This document shows, piece by piece, positions 17,589 to 26,185 of a DNA stretch of 64,000 nt. The stretch is from Streptosporangium sp040640155 (GTDB lineage Bacteria; Actinomycetota; Actinomycetes; Streptosporangiales; Streptosporangiaceae). The notes beneath the pieces are model-generated. The model was given only the letters and a program-made list of their open reading frames with translations. It did not search any database and had not been told where the DNA came from. How positions within the stretch are numbered: the stretch's first letter is position 1; each line of letters opens with the position of its first letter. The position numbers were made by a program, and so were the translations under genes. The DNA lies in contig NZ_JBFABE010000044.1 in NCBI RefSeq assembly GCF_040640155.1, positions 1 through 64,000 on the forward strand, given 5' to 3'.

Positions 17589-18677
17589 ATGGTCCGGCGT
17601 GCGGCATCCCGCGAGGACGGGCAGCGGCCCACGACGATCCGGGACGTGGCCGCGCACGCGGGCGTGTCCGTCGCCACGGTGTCGCGGATCCTGTCAGGCA
17701 CCTACCCCAGCGCGCCCGCCACCCGCGGCAAGGTGATGCGGGCGGTGCGCGAGCTGGACTACGTGGCCAACGCCAACGCGCGGGGGCTGGCCGGGGCCAG
17801 CAGCCGCAGCGTCGCCATCATCGTCAACTCCGTGATCTCGCCGCACTACGCCTACGTCGCCCAGGGCGTGCAGACCCAGGCCGCCCTGGAGGGCAAGCTC
17901 TGCATCGTCGGCACCACCGGCGGCGACCCGGAGCGCGAGTTCGCCACGGTGCAGCTGATGCGCCAGGAGCAGGCCGAATGCGTGATCCTCGTCGGCAACG
18001 TGGTGAACGACGCCGCCTACCGCGAGCGGATGGGCGAGTACGCCCGCGCGCTGGCGCTCGCCGGATCGCAGCTCGTCCTGTGCGGGCGCCCCGCACTCGG
18101 CCCCGGCGTGCCCGCCCTCGTCGTCGAGTACGACAACACCGCCGGCGCGTACGCCGTCACCAGCCACCTGCTCTCGGCGGGTCACCGGCGCATCCTGTTC
18201 CTCGGCAGGCGCGACGGCTACACGACCCAGGACAGCCGCGTCGCCGGGTACCGCGGCGCCCTGGCCGACCACCGCGTGCCCCACGACCCCCGCCTGGAGG
18301 TCGAGGGCACGATGGAACGCCACGAGGGCTACCGCATGGTCCGCGAACGGCTCGACGCCGGGCCGGCCGACTTCACCGCGATCTTCGCCTGCAACGACCT
18401 CATCGCGGCGGGCGCGCGCCAGGCCCTGCGCGAGCGCGGGCTGCGCGTCCCCGACGACATCTCCATGGTCGGTTTCGACGATCTGCCCACGGCCGCCGAC
18501 ATCGAGCTCACCACGGTCCACGTGCCGCACGAGGAGCTCGGCCGCACCGCCGTCCGCCTCGCCCTCGAACGCCGGCAGGACGCCTCCGGCATGACCGGGC
18601 ACCTCATGCTCGGCACCCACATCATCGTCCGCGACTCGGTCCGGCCCCTCAGGGGCGCCGGCGACCCGACCCCGTAG
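17589..18677 (+). CDS. LacI-family transcriptional regulator
   Basis: 362 residues. N-terminal helix-turn-helix and hinge: TIRDVAAHAGVSVATVSRILSG (about 15-36), then a periplasmic-binding-protein-like effector domain with VAIIVNSVISPHYAYVAQG and a C-terminal VGFDDLPTAADIELTTVHVPHEELG. Divergent from the lyase operon and between the two halves of the rhamnogalacturonan locus; near-identical palindromes occur before the dehydrogenase, importer, DUF2264, lyase and its own genes, so it is the natural candidate for local repressor. GGAGG precedes ATG 17589. Effector unknown, probably an unsaturated or rhamnose-containing sugar. Confidence 0.92.
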   Translation: MVRRAASREDGQRPTTIRDVAAHAGVSVATVSRILSGTYPSAPATRGKVMRAVRELDYVANANARGLAGASSRSVAIIVNSVISPHYAYVAQGVQTQAALEGKLCIVGTTGGDPEREFATVQLMRQEQAECVILVGNVVNDAAYRERMGEYARALALAGSQLVLCGRPALGPGVPALVVEYDNTAGAYAVTSHLLSAGHRRILFLGRRDGYTTQDSRVAGYRGALADHRVPHDPRLEVEGTMERHEGYRMVRERLDAGPADFTAIFACNDLIAAGARQALRERGLRVPDDISMVGFDDLPTAADIELTTVHVPHEELGRTAVRLALERRQDASGMTGHLMLGTHIIVRDSVRPLRGAGDPTP

Positions 18678-18835
18678 GGTCCTCTGCCCACGGCCGCGGC
18701 GGACGGCCCCCGGCCCCTCGGCCTCCGGCCCCTCGGCCTCCGGATCCCGGAGCCCGGCCGCCGTGAGAGGCCTCCCCCGTCCGGGCGGCCGTCGAAGCGC
18801 TCACCCCGGTGGTCTCCGGGGCCCGCCCGCCGTGG

Positions 18836-20806
18836 TCACGGGGCCGCCCGCCCGAAGACGCGCCAGCCGTAGGCCCCGATGACGTCACCGGCCTCGCTGC
18901 CCGCCTCGATCGGGCGGCCGAGGGACGAGGGCGGCGTGAAGGGCTCCTCGGAGTGGTTGACGAGGAACAGGTGCCCGTCGCGCACGACGGCCTCGACGTG
19001 CTCGGGCAGGCCGTCCACCACCGGGCGAACGCCCGCGCCGGCGAGGATCCGCGCGACGAGCGCCCCCATGCCCTCCTCGTCGGGAACGGTGGCCAGGTAG
19101 TAGGCCGTTCCCGCACCGCTCACCCGTGAGGTGAGGGCGGGACGGCCCCGGAGCCTGCCGTCACCGAAGCGGCCGAGGACCGTCGCGTCGGTCACGTCGA
19201 GCTCCTCGGCGAACAGGCGGCCCTTCAGCGAGGTTCCTTCGAGGGACACGGTCACCGTGGTGGCGTCGTGCGTGCCGTCGACGGGAAGGGCTCCGAAATC
19301 GGTGACCCTGAGGCCCAGCGTGTCCGCCAGCCGCGTGGTGAAGCCCCCGAGGGGGAACATGTCGTGCTCGTCGACCACGTCGCTGAAGGCCGACATCAGC
19401 AGCGTCCCGCCGCCGGCGACGTAGGCGGCGAGGTTGGCCGCCGAGGCGTCGGTCAGCAGGTAGAGCTGGGGCGCGATGACGACCGCGTACCCCGACAGGT
19501 CGTCCCCGGGGTGGCGGACGTCGACACCGACGTGCCGGCGGTGCGCCGCCGCGTGCCACTGCCGCACGACCTCGAGGTGGTCGAAGCGCACCGGGTGGTC
19601 GGAGTTCTCCACCGCCCACCGGTTCTGCCAGTCGTAGACCAGCGCCACGGGGGCCTCGACGTCCGCCGACATGCGGGGGAAGGAGGCCAGGTCCCGGCCG
19701 AGCTCGACGATCTCCTTCCAGGTGCGGGTCCCGGTGCCCGCGTGCGGCACCATCGCCGAGTGGAACTTCTCCGAGCCCGAGCGGGACTGGCGCCACTGGA
19801 AGAACATCACCCCGTCGGCGCCTCGCGCGACGGCCTGCACGCTGAGCGCCGCCATCTGTCCCGGCGCCTTGGGCGCGTTGCTCGTACGCCAGTTGACCGC
19901 GTCCGGCGCCTGCTCCATGAGGACCCACGGGACGCCCGGCTTGAGGGAGCGCATGAGGTCCCGGTCGAAGGCGGCCGCCCGGAACGACTCGGCGTCGGCC
20001 GGATCGGGGTAGCTGTCGTCGGCGATCAGATCCAGGTCCGGCGCCCACGAGCGGTAGTCGATCGGCTCGAACGCGCCCAGGAAGTTCGTGGTGACGGGCT
20101 GGACGCCCCCCGCGGCGCGGATGATCGACTTCTCCATGCGGTAGAGGTCGAGCAGCGCGTCGGAGGTGAAGCGCTTGAAGTCCAGCAGGCCGGAGGGGTT
20201 GAGGCTGTAGGGCGCCAGCCGGGGCGGGACGATCTCCTCGAAGTCGCCGTAGCGCTGCGACCAGAAGGTCGTGCCCCAGGCCTCGTTCAGCGCCTCGATG
20301 CCGTCGTACCGCCCGCGCAGCCAGGCGCGGAACGCCACGGCGGCGTTGTCGGAGTAGTCGGCGTGCAGGTGGCAGCCGTACTCGTTGTTGACGTGCCACA
20401 TCACGACCGCGGGATGGGAGGCGTAGCGTTCCGCGATCGCCGTGACGAGCTCGGCCGCCAGGCGCCGGTACACCGGCGACGTCGGGGCGTAGGCCTGCCG
20501 GCTGCCGGGCCAGTAGGTGGCCCCCGAGGCGTCCTTCGGCAGGATCTCCGGGTAGGCCCGGCTCGCCCACGGCGGCGGGGAGGCGGTGGCGGTGGCGAGG
20601 TTCACCCCGATGCCGCCCGCGTGCAGCTTGTCCATGACCCGGTCGAGCCAGCCGAAGTCGAACTCGCCCTCGGCGCGCTGGATGCGCGCCCACGCGAACA
20701 CCCCCAGGCTGACCAGGTTCACCCCCGCCGCCCGCATCAGCCGGACGTCGTCGTCCCACACCGGCTCGGGCCACTGTTCCGGGTTGTAGTCGCCGCCGTA
20801 GTACAC
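18836..20806 (-). CDS. Beta-galactosidase, GH42
   Basis: 656 residues, typical GH42 size, cytoplasmic (no signal peptide). Starts VYYGGDYNPEQWPE, the family's first strand. Acid/base Glu in MWHVNNEYG, nucleophile Glu in WVLMEQAPDAVNW; trimerisation and C-terminal beta domains follow. It probably trims galactan side-chain oligosaccharides. GTG 20806 is selected because GGGGAG is 8 bases upstream and homology starts there; an ATG 43 codons further up lies beyond an operator palindrome (20908-20921) and is rejected. Confidence 0.92.
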   Translation of the reverse strand: MYYGGDYNPEQWPEPVWDDDVRLMRAAGVNLVSLGVFAWARIQRAEGEFDFGWLDRVMDKLHAGGIGVNLATATASPPPWASRAYPEILPKDASGATYWPGSRQAYAPTSPVYRRLAAELVTAIAERYASHPAVVMWHVNNEYGCHLHADYSDNAAVAFRAWLRGRYDGIEALNEAWGTTFWSQRYGDFEEIVPPRLAPYSLNPSGLLDFKRFTSDALLDLYRMEKSIIRAAGGVQPVTTNFLGAFEPIDYRSWAPDLDLIADDSYPDPADAESFRAAAFDRDLMRSLKPGVPWVLMEQAPDAVNWRTSNAPKAPGQMAALSVQAVARGADGVMFFQWRQSRSGSEKFHSAMVPHAGTGTRTWKEIVELGRDLASFPRMSADVEAPVALVYDWQNRWAVENSDHPVRFDHLEVVRQWHAAAHRRHVGVDVRHPGDDLSGYAVVIAPQLYLLTDASAANLAAYVAGGGTLLMSAFSDVVDEHDMFPLGGFTTRLADTLGLRVTDFGALPVDGTHDATTVTVSLEGTSLKGRLFAEELDVTDATVLGRFGDGRLRGRPALTSRVSGAGTAYYLATVPDEEGMGALVARILAGAGVRPVVDGLPEHVEAVVRDGHLFLVNHSEEPFTPPSSLGRPIEAGSEAGDVIGAYGWRVFGRAAP

Positions 20807-20907
20807 CTGAGGTGCTCCCCTGCCCGTGGTCGGTGCGCGTGTGCGTGCGCCGCCGGCCCCGGCGGCCCTCGCCGGACCGCCGGGCGGCGGGTACGTCGTC
20901 ACCGGAA

Positions 20908-20921
20908 TTGAAACGTTTCTA
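20908..20921. promoter_or_regulatory. LacI-family operator of variant type
   Basis: TTGAAACGTTTCTA with a perfect GAAACGTTTC core, about 100 bp upstream of the GH42 start. The half-site (GAAAC) differs from the TGTAAAC sites, so it may serve another LacI protein. Confidence 0.65.
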
Positions 20922-20961
20922 CGCCCGGGACGCAAGCCCGCGGGAGGCGCACGCGAGCGCA

Positions 20962-21062
20962 GGGCGGACTCGGGGCGGGCTCCGGGCGGACTTGGGACGG
21001 GCTCGGGACGGACCCCGGGCGGGCCCCGGGCGGGCTCAGGGCGGGCTCAGGGCGGGCTCAGG
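20962..21062. repeat. Degenerate 11-bp tandem repeat (GGGCGGGCTCA)
   Basis: About nine copies of an 11-bp unit, the last three identical, in the intergenic region upstream of the MFS gene; the rest of 20807-21118 holds only the GH42 promoter region. Unit length near one helical turn keeps G-runs on one face; function unknown. Confidence 0.85.
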
Positions 21063-21118
21063 AAATTGCGAGCCGTTCGGAATCCACAACAGTCCATTTG
21101 GTTTGTTAAGGTGGCGTC

Positions 21119-22645
21119 ATGCCCACAACGAACCCCTCCGCCCCGGCGCGGGCCGGTCGTCGCGAGTGGCTCGCGCTCGGCGTCCTGGTCCTGGTCGTGC
21201 TGCTCCTGACGATCGACGGCACCGTCCTCTACCTGGCGGTCCCGTCGCTGACGGCCGACATCGGCCCGTCGGCCACCCAGCTGTTGTGGATCGGGGACGT
21301 CTACTCCTTCGTGCTGGCCGGCCTGCTCATCACGATGGGCAACCTGGCCGACCGGATCGGCCGCAAACGGCTGCTGCTGATCGGCAGCGGCGCGTTCGGC
21401 GTCGCCTCGGCGGCGGCCGCGTTCGCCTCGGGTCCGGAGACACTGATCGCGGCTCGGGCCCTGCTGGGCGTCGCCGGGGCGACCCTGATGCCCTCGACGC
21501 TGTCGATCGTGCGGGCCATGTTCGCCGACGCCGCGCAGCGCACCCGTGCCATCGCGATCTGGTCGGCCGGCGCCACCGCCGGCGCCGCCGTCGGCCCGCT
21601 GGTCGGCGGTGTGCTGCTGGAGAACTTCTGGTGGGGCTCGGTCTTCCTGATCAACGTGCCGATCATGCTGCTGGTCCTGGTCGCCGGGTACCTGCTGCTG
21701 CCGGAGTCACGCGGCCGCTCGGACCAGCCGATCGATCTGGTCTCCTCGGCGCTGTCGATCCTCGCGATCGTCCCGCTGGTGTACGCGATCAAGCACTGGG
21801 TGGGCAGCGGACTCGACCCGAGCGTCCCGGCCGTCGCCGCGATCGGGCTCCTGGCCGGATGGGCGTTCCTGCGCCGTCAGAGGCGGCTGAGGTTCCCGCT
21901 CCTGGACCTGTCGCTGTTCAAGGTCCCCGCCTTCGCCGGGGCGGTGATCGCGAGCACACTGTCGATCTTCGCTTTCATGGGCCTGCTGTTCTTCTTCTCC
22001 CCCTACCTGCAGCTCGTGCGCGGGTACGGCCCGCTGAAGGCCGGGCTGGCGGAGCTGCCCGCGACGATCGCCTCCATGATCGTCATCGTCTTCATCGGCG
22101 CCCTGGTCGCGAGGCTGGGCACCGGGCACGCGATCGGCGCCGGCCTGGCCACCGGCGCCCTCGGTCTTGCCGGGCTGGGGCTGACCGCCTCCCTGTCGTC
22201 GTACTGGGGGCTGGGAGCCTTCCTGGTCGTGCTCGGCCTGGGCATCGGCGTCTCCATGACGCTGTCCACCGACGCCGTGGTCAGCGCGGTGCCCAAGGAG
22301 CGGGCCGGCGCCGCCTCCTCGATCGCCGAGACCGGCTACGAACTCGGCGGCGCGCTGGGCATCGCGGTCCTGGGCTCGATCCAGGCCGCCGTCTACCACG
22401 CCGCCCTGGACCTGCCCGCCGGCCTGTCCCCGGCCGAGGCCGCCACCGTCGAGGGGTCGCTGGCCGCCGCCGTGGCCACGGTCACCGACGCCGCCGCCGT
22501 CACCGCCGCCCGGGAGGCCTTCACGACCGCCGTGCAGACCACCTCCTTCATCGCCGCCGCGATCCTCGCGGTGTCCGCCGTGCTCGCCTGGCGCATCATC
22601 CCCTCGCCCCCCGCCCGGACGGGAGAAGGACAGGACCGTGTCTGA
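21119..22645 (+). CDS. MFS drug exporter, DHA2 family (14 TMS)
   Basis: 508 residues. Proton-coupled efflux protein of the QacA/EmrB/SmvA group. Motif A GNLADRIGRKRLL after TM2, motif C-like GAAVGPLVGG in TM5, about 14 hydrophobic segments. AAGG lies 8 bases before the ATG. It overlaps the downstream tetR by 8 bp, so the pair is an operon; the regulator presumably senses an exported compound. Substrate unknown. Confidence 0.92.
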   Translation: MPTTNPSAPARAGRREWLALGVLVLVVLLLTIDGTVLYLAVPSLTADIGPSATQLLWIGDVYSFVLAGLLITMGNLADRIGRKRLLLIGSGAFGVASAAAAFASGPETLIAARALLGVAGATLMPSTLSIVRAMFADAAQRTRAIAIWSAGATAGAAVGPLVGGVLLENFWWGSVFLINVPIMLLVLVAGYLLLPESRGRSDQPIDLVSSALSILAIVPLVYAIKHWVGSGLDPSVPAVAAIGLLAGWAFLRRQRRLRFPLLDLSLFKVPAFAGAVIASTLSIFAFMGLLFFFSPYLQLVRGYGPLKAGLAELPATIASMIVIVFIGALVARLGTGHAIGAGLATGALGLAGLGLTASLSSYWGLGAFLVVLGLGIGVSMTLSTDAVVSAVPKERAGAASSIAETGYELGGALGIAVLGSIQAAVYHAALDLPAGLSPAEAATVEGSLAAAVATVTDAAAVTAAREAFTTAVQTTSFIAAAILAVSAVLAWRIIPSPPARTGEGQDRV

Positions 22646-23195
22646 ACGTCAGAGCCGCGACAAGGAACGCACCCGCCGCGCGATCCTCGACGCCGCCGAG
22701 AAGGCCTTCACCGAACGCGGCGCCCAGGTGAGCCTGGCCGACATCGCCGCCGCCGCCGGCGTGACCAAGGGCGGCCTCATGCACCACTTCCCCAACCGCG
22801 ACGCCCTGCTGCGGGGGATCTACGAACACTGCGTCGCCCGCATGTGGGAGGAGGTCCGGGCGCACATCGACCTCTCGGAGAACCGGCCGGGCAAGTTCAC
22901 CCGCGGCTACGTGCGCGCGCTCACCGGCGACAGCGCGTACCTGACGAAGGCCTTCTCCCCCACCGGTCTCATCACCGTGCTCGGATGCGTGACCCCGGAC
23001 GGGGATCTCGACCGACGCGACGCGCGGGCCTGGAACGCCGCCTTCGCGGCCGACGGGCTCCCCCCGGGCCGGACGCTGGCCGTCCGTTTCGCCGCGGAAG
23101 GCCTGGCCACCGCGCTCTCGAGCCCGTACCTGACCCCCGAGCAGCTCGCCGTGGCCAGAGCCGAACTGCTCGCTCTCACCGAGGTGTCCCAGTAG
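22638..23195 (+). CDS. TetR-family regulator
   Basis: 185 residues. N-terminal helix-turn-helix: RAILDAAEKAF, VSLADIAAAAGVTKGGLMHHFPNRDALL (about 15-60), then a divergent ligand domain with a TetR C-terminal fold of the YcdC/BetI sort. Starts at GTG 22638 inside the end of the MFS gene. Likely controls that exporter. Confidence 0.9.
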   Translation: MSERQSRDKERTRRAILDAAEKAFTERGAQVSLADIAAAAGVTKGGLMHHFPNRDALLRGIYEHCVARMWEEVRAHIDLSENRPGKFTRGYVRALTGDSAYLTKAFSPTGLITVLGCVTPDGDLDRRDARAWNAAFAADGLPPGRTLAVRFAAEGLATALSSPYLTPEQLAVARAELLALTEVSQ

Positions 23196-23260
23196 TGCTT
23201 TGTCAGGCCATGTCATACGACGCAGACCGGCGCCGCCTGCATGATCCGCAGACAAAGCAC
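23195..23260. repeat. 10-bp perfect inverted repeat flanking 46 bp
   Basis: GTGCTTTGTC (23195-23204) and GACAAAGCAC (23251-23260). It begins at the last bases of tetR and ends inside the Tn3-type transposase remnant. It could fold as a terminator-like structure or be a scar of the mobile element. Confidence 0.6.
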
Positions 23261-23330
23261 GGCCGTCTCCATCTCCTCACGCCGGTTGGTGGAGATGTCG
23301 CCGCTCTTGCCGTGGAAGATGATTCTCGTG
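23213..23330 (-). pseudogene. Tn3-family transposase C-terminal remnant
   Basis: About 38 codons: IIFHGKSGDISTNRREEMET then AVLCLRIMQAA and a stop. The IFHGK-G-(I)-TNRR-E-E-x-A-x-LCL pattern is that of the C-terminal catalytic region of actinobacterial Tn3-type TnpA proteins. Upstream, the frame runs into the end of the GH42 gene with no homology, so only a fragment remains. Recognition rests on one short motif. Confidence 0.5.
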
Positions 23331-23366
23331 GGTGATGGTGTCGGAGCTTCGTTGACCTGGGCGGGC

Positions 23367-25466
23367 TCAGTCGTCGAGCAGGATCCGCGTGGACCATGCG
23401 GGGACGGAGAGGGCGGCCCCTGCCTCGTGGGCGGTGCCGGCCACCGGGTCGGTGGTGGGCCGGAGAGTCGTGACGGAGGTCTCGTCCCAGCTCCAGTTGA
23501 AGAGGAACCAGGCACGTCTGCCGTCCGGAAGGGTTCCCGACGAGATCGTGACGGGCAGTGCGCGCGACGGGGCGAGCTCGTCGGCGACCGCCGCCGGTAG
23601 CGCCCAGGCGATCACTGCCGCAGACAGGGTCGGGTCCGGGACGGTTCCGACCGTGGTGATGCGACCAGCCCCGTGGGCTCGTGTCACTGCGGCGGGGAAG
23701 GCGCCGAAGCGCGGGTGGATGTATTCGGCGATCGGTTCGGCCTCCTCCGGGATGAGGCCGTCGATCCAGCAGGTGGCCGCCGCGGTCGCGGGGGAAGAAA
23801 AATCACCGCGGCCGGTGACCGGGATCGGCTCATCGATGTTGGAGAATTCCTCGTAGTGCACTCCGGCGGGCTCTCGCAGGACCGCGGGGGCGACATCGAC
23901 GCGCGCGCGGGCCTCGTGGTCGCCGTAGCCGGTGCGGATGCCGACGACGAGGTGCCCGCCGGCTGCCGCATAGTCGCGCAGCAGTTCAAGCTCGCGGTCG
24001 GCCGCCACATAGAAGGCGGGTGCGATCAGCACCGGGTAACGCCTCGCCAGCTCGGCTGCGCCGAGTTCGACGGCCTGCTGGGCGTGCAGGATGCGCGCCT
24101 GCGCGCCCGCATCGATGACGCCGCGGTGGAAGGCGTCGAAGATGCGCTCGTAGGATGCCGGGTCGGGGCGGCCGGCCACGCTCAGCGGCGGGAAGAACTG
24201 GAATGCCCACCGCGTGTCGTTCGACCACAGCAATGCCACGTCACCGTCGGGCTCGAAACCGTCCAGAGCGTCGCCGATCTTCTCGAGCGCGGCACCGATG
24301 GCGGACACTTCCTGGTACACACGACCCGGCTGCAAGGAGTGCGGGAGCACACCACCCCAGTAGGTCTCCGCCCCGTAGGGAATGGTGTGCCAATGCCAGT
24401 ATTCGATCATGGCGGCGCCGCGGCTGATGAGGGCGAAGGCCGCCTGCTGCAGTTGACCAGGCCACGGGGGCAGGTTGTTGGCGCTGCCGTCGATGCTCTG
24501 CGCGTTCGTCTCGGTGACCAGGAAGCGTTCCTGCCGCGAGGAGAACAGGCGGTCGGCCTGCCGGAACAAGCCGGCGACGCCCGTGGTGGTCCATTCCGTC
24601 TGCGGGGCCAGTTCCTTGGTCACATCCAGGTGGTCCTGCATGGAGTAGTAGGGGTTGCCGGCGGTCACGCTGAGCGCTGCGGAGAGCTTCAGGTCGTCGT
24701 GCGCCTTGCGCGGGTAGTTGATGCAGGTGGTCACGAACTGGTCCTCGTGCGCGTACTCACGCACGATGCCGGACTGCCACGAGATGAACTCGGTGGTCAG
24801 TTCCGACTGGTACCGCCGCCAGGCCAGGTCGTACTGCGGCAGGCTGTTGCCGTCGGGGCGCCACAGCTCGGACCAGTCGGCGATTCGGTGGGACCAGTAC
24901 GTCAGGCCCCACTCCCGGTTGAGCGTGTCCACATCGCCGTACTGCACCTTCAGCCGGCGCACGAAGCGGATGAACGCCCCGCGGTTGTGAAACAGCTCCA
25001 GGCCCGGCTCGTTGTCGACCTGGTAGCCGATGACGCTCGGGTGGTCGGCGTAGCGGCCCACCACCTTGCGGATCACTCGCTCCGCGTGGAACAGGAACGC
25101 CGGATGTGAGTAGTCGACCTCTTGACGGGCCCCCCAAGGAATCGAGTTCCCTGTCGCTCGCTCGGCGGCGATCTCGGGGTAGGCCTGCTGAAGCCACGGC
25201 GGCACGGCGTAGGTGGGCGTGCCCAGGATGACCTTGATGCCGCGTTCATAGGCACTGTCCAGCACCGGTAGCAGCCACTCCAGCTCGAAGCGCCCTTCTT
25301 CCGGCTCCCAGCTCGACCAGACCGACTCACCCACCCGGATCACTGTGAACCCGGCCTGCTTCATCAGGTCCAGGTCCTGCTTGACCCGGTCGCTGAGGTG
25401 GTACTCGGCGTAGTACGCGGCGCCGAAGAGAACACCGGTCGGCCGATAGGGCGGCACAAGACTCAC
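23367..25466 (-). CDS. Beta-galactosidase, GH42 (second copy, different subgroup)
   Basis: 699 residues, cytoplasmic. Starts VSLVPPYRPTGVLFGAAYYAEYH; acid/base Glu in YQVDNEPG, nucleophile Glu in FLVTETNAQS; MIEYWHWHTIPYGAETYWGG and the A-A-GGHLVVG amidotransferase-like domain follow. Only distantly similar to the GH42 at 18836. GTG 25466 has GGAGT 7 bases upstream. It is flanked by transposase debris and a remnant region, consistent with horizontal acquisition. Likely acts on beta-galactosides from galactan. Confidence 0.9.
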   Translation of the reverse strand: MSLVPPYRPTGVLFGAAYYAEYHLSDRVKQDLDLMKQAGFTVIRVGESVWSSWEPEEGRFELEWLLPVLDSAYERGIKVILGTPTYAVPPWLQQAYPEIAAERATGNSIPWGARQEVDYSHPAFLFHAERVIRKVVGRYADHPSVIGYQVDNEPGLELFHNRGAFIRFVRRLKVQYGDVDTLNREWGLTYWSHRIADWSELWRPDGNSLPQYDLAWRRYQSELTTEFISWQSGIVREYAHEDQFVTTCINYPRKAHDDLKLSAALSVTAGNPYYSMQDHLDVTKELAPQTEWTTTGVAGLFRQADRLFSSRQERFLVTETNAQSIDGSANNLPPWPGQLQQAAFALISRGAAMIEYWHWHTIPYGAETYWGGVLPHSLQPGRVYQEVSAIGAALEKIGDALDGFEPDGDVALLWSNDTRWAFQFFPPLSVAGRPDPASYERIFDAFHRGVIDAGAQARILHAQQAVELGAAELARRYPVLIAPAFYVAADRELELLRDYAAAGGHLVVGIRTGYGDHEARARVDVAPAVLREPAGVHYEEFSNIDEPIPVTGRGDFSSPATAAATCWIDGLIPEEAEPIAEYIHPRFGAFPAAVTRAHGAGRITTVGTVPDPTLSAAVIAWALPAAVADELAPSRALPVTISSGTLPDGRRAWFLFNWSWDETSVTTLRPTTDPVAGTAHEAGAALSVPAWSTRILLDD

Positions 25467-26106
25467 GCAAGGACTCCGTTGTCTGTCGAAGAGGATGCCC
25501 GGCGGCACCTCTCACTGGCGGCTGACGAGCACGCTACCTCTAGCGCCGCGGCGGCGATCGTGGCCAGCGCCTCGGGAAGGCCCGGGACGTCTCGCGTCCC
25601 GTACCCGCCGCGCTCGTCCATAAGGATCAACCTAAACGCCCCGCTGCAGGCTTGCCGGGCAACTCCTGGCCGAAGGCGTTGTTCGCCGCCGGGGCCGCCT
25701 TCGGCGCCGTGCTCGCCGTCGCCAACACCTTCATCGGGCCCTCGGCGTGACCGCCGGCAAAGGCAGGTACACCACCCCGCGACGGCCGGCCGAACGGCTG
25801 CTGCGCCCCGGAGGCGGACTCGCCGCCCTGCTGGCCGACGACCTGAAAGAGGTGCGGCCGGGAGATCGGCTCTGGGCGGCCGAGTACCTGTCCGCCCACT
25901 ACAGCGCTCCCGAACATCAGCACGATTCTTACCGACACCCATTGATCGAACCCCCATGGGGGTTCGATCAATGACGAGCGCCTGCCGCTCGCGAGCGAGA
26001 CGGTTCGATGCGTTCACTGCGGTGCTCTGCCGGCCCGTACCGATGGGAGCGGAGGCAAGGTGCTCGGTGGTGGTCGCCTGCCGGCGTTCGGAGTCGAACA
26101 TCTCGC
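25467..26106. other. Remnant region without an intact gene
   Basis: About 640 bp between GH42 and the GH2 terminator. A plus-strand frame encodes LFAAGAAFGAVLAVANTFIGPSA then a stop near 25750, and 25747-25974 encodes a 75-residue peptide (TTPRRPAERLLRPG...) of no recognised family; both look like fragments of former genes. The stretch contains the 34-bp palindrome at 25940-25973. Confidence 0.4.
25940..25973. repeat. Perfect 34-bp palindrome
   Basis: Left half CATTGATCGAACCCCCA is followed directly by its exact reverse complement, with no loop. Could be a bidirectional terminator, a protein-binding site, or an element end-to-end junction. Confidence 0.9.
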
Positions 26107-26146
26107 CGCTACCCCTGGCCGCAGGGCCGAGCGGCCAGGGGTAGCG
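26107..26146. terminator. Strong hairpin, likely terminator of the GH2 gene
   Basis: 16-bp perfect stem (CGCTACCCCTGGCCGC) around the 8-base loop AGGGCCGA, 40 bp downstream of the GH2 stop. No T-tract, as is common in actinomycetes. Confidence 0.8.
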
Positions 26147-26185
26147 GTCAACACCGCGGCAGCAGGCGAGAACCGGGTCGTCCGG

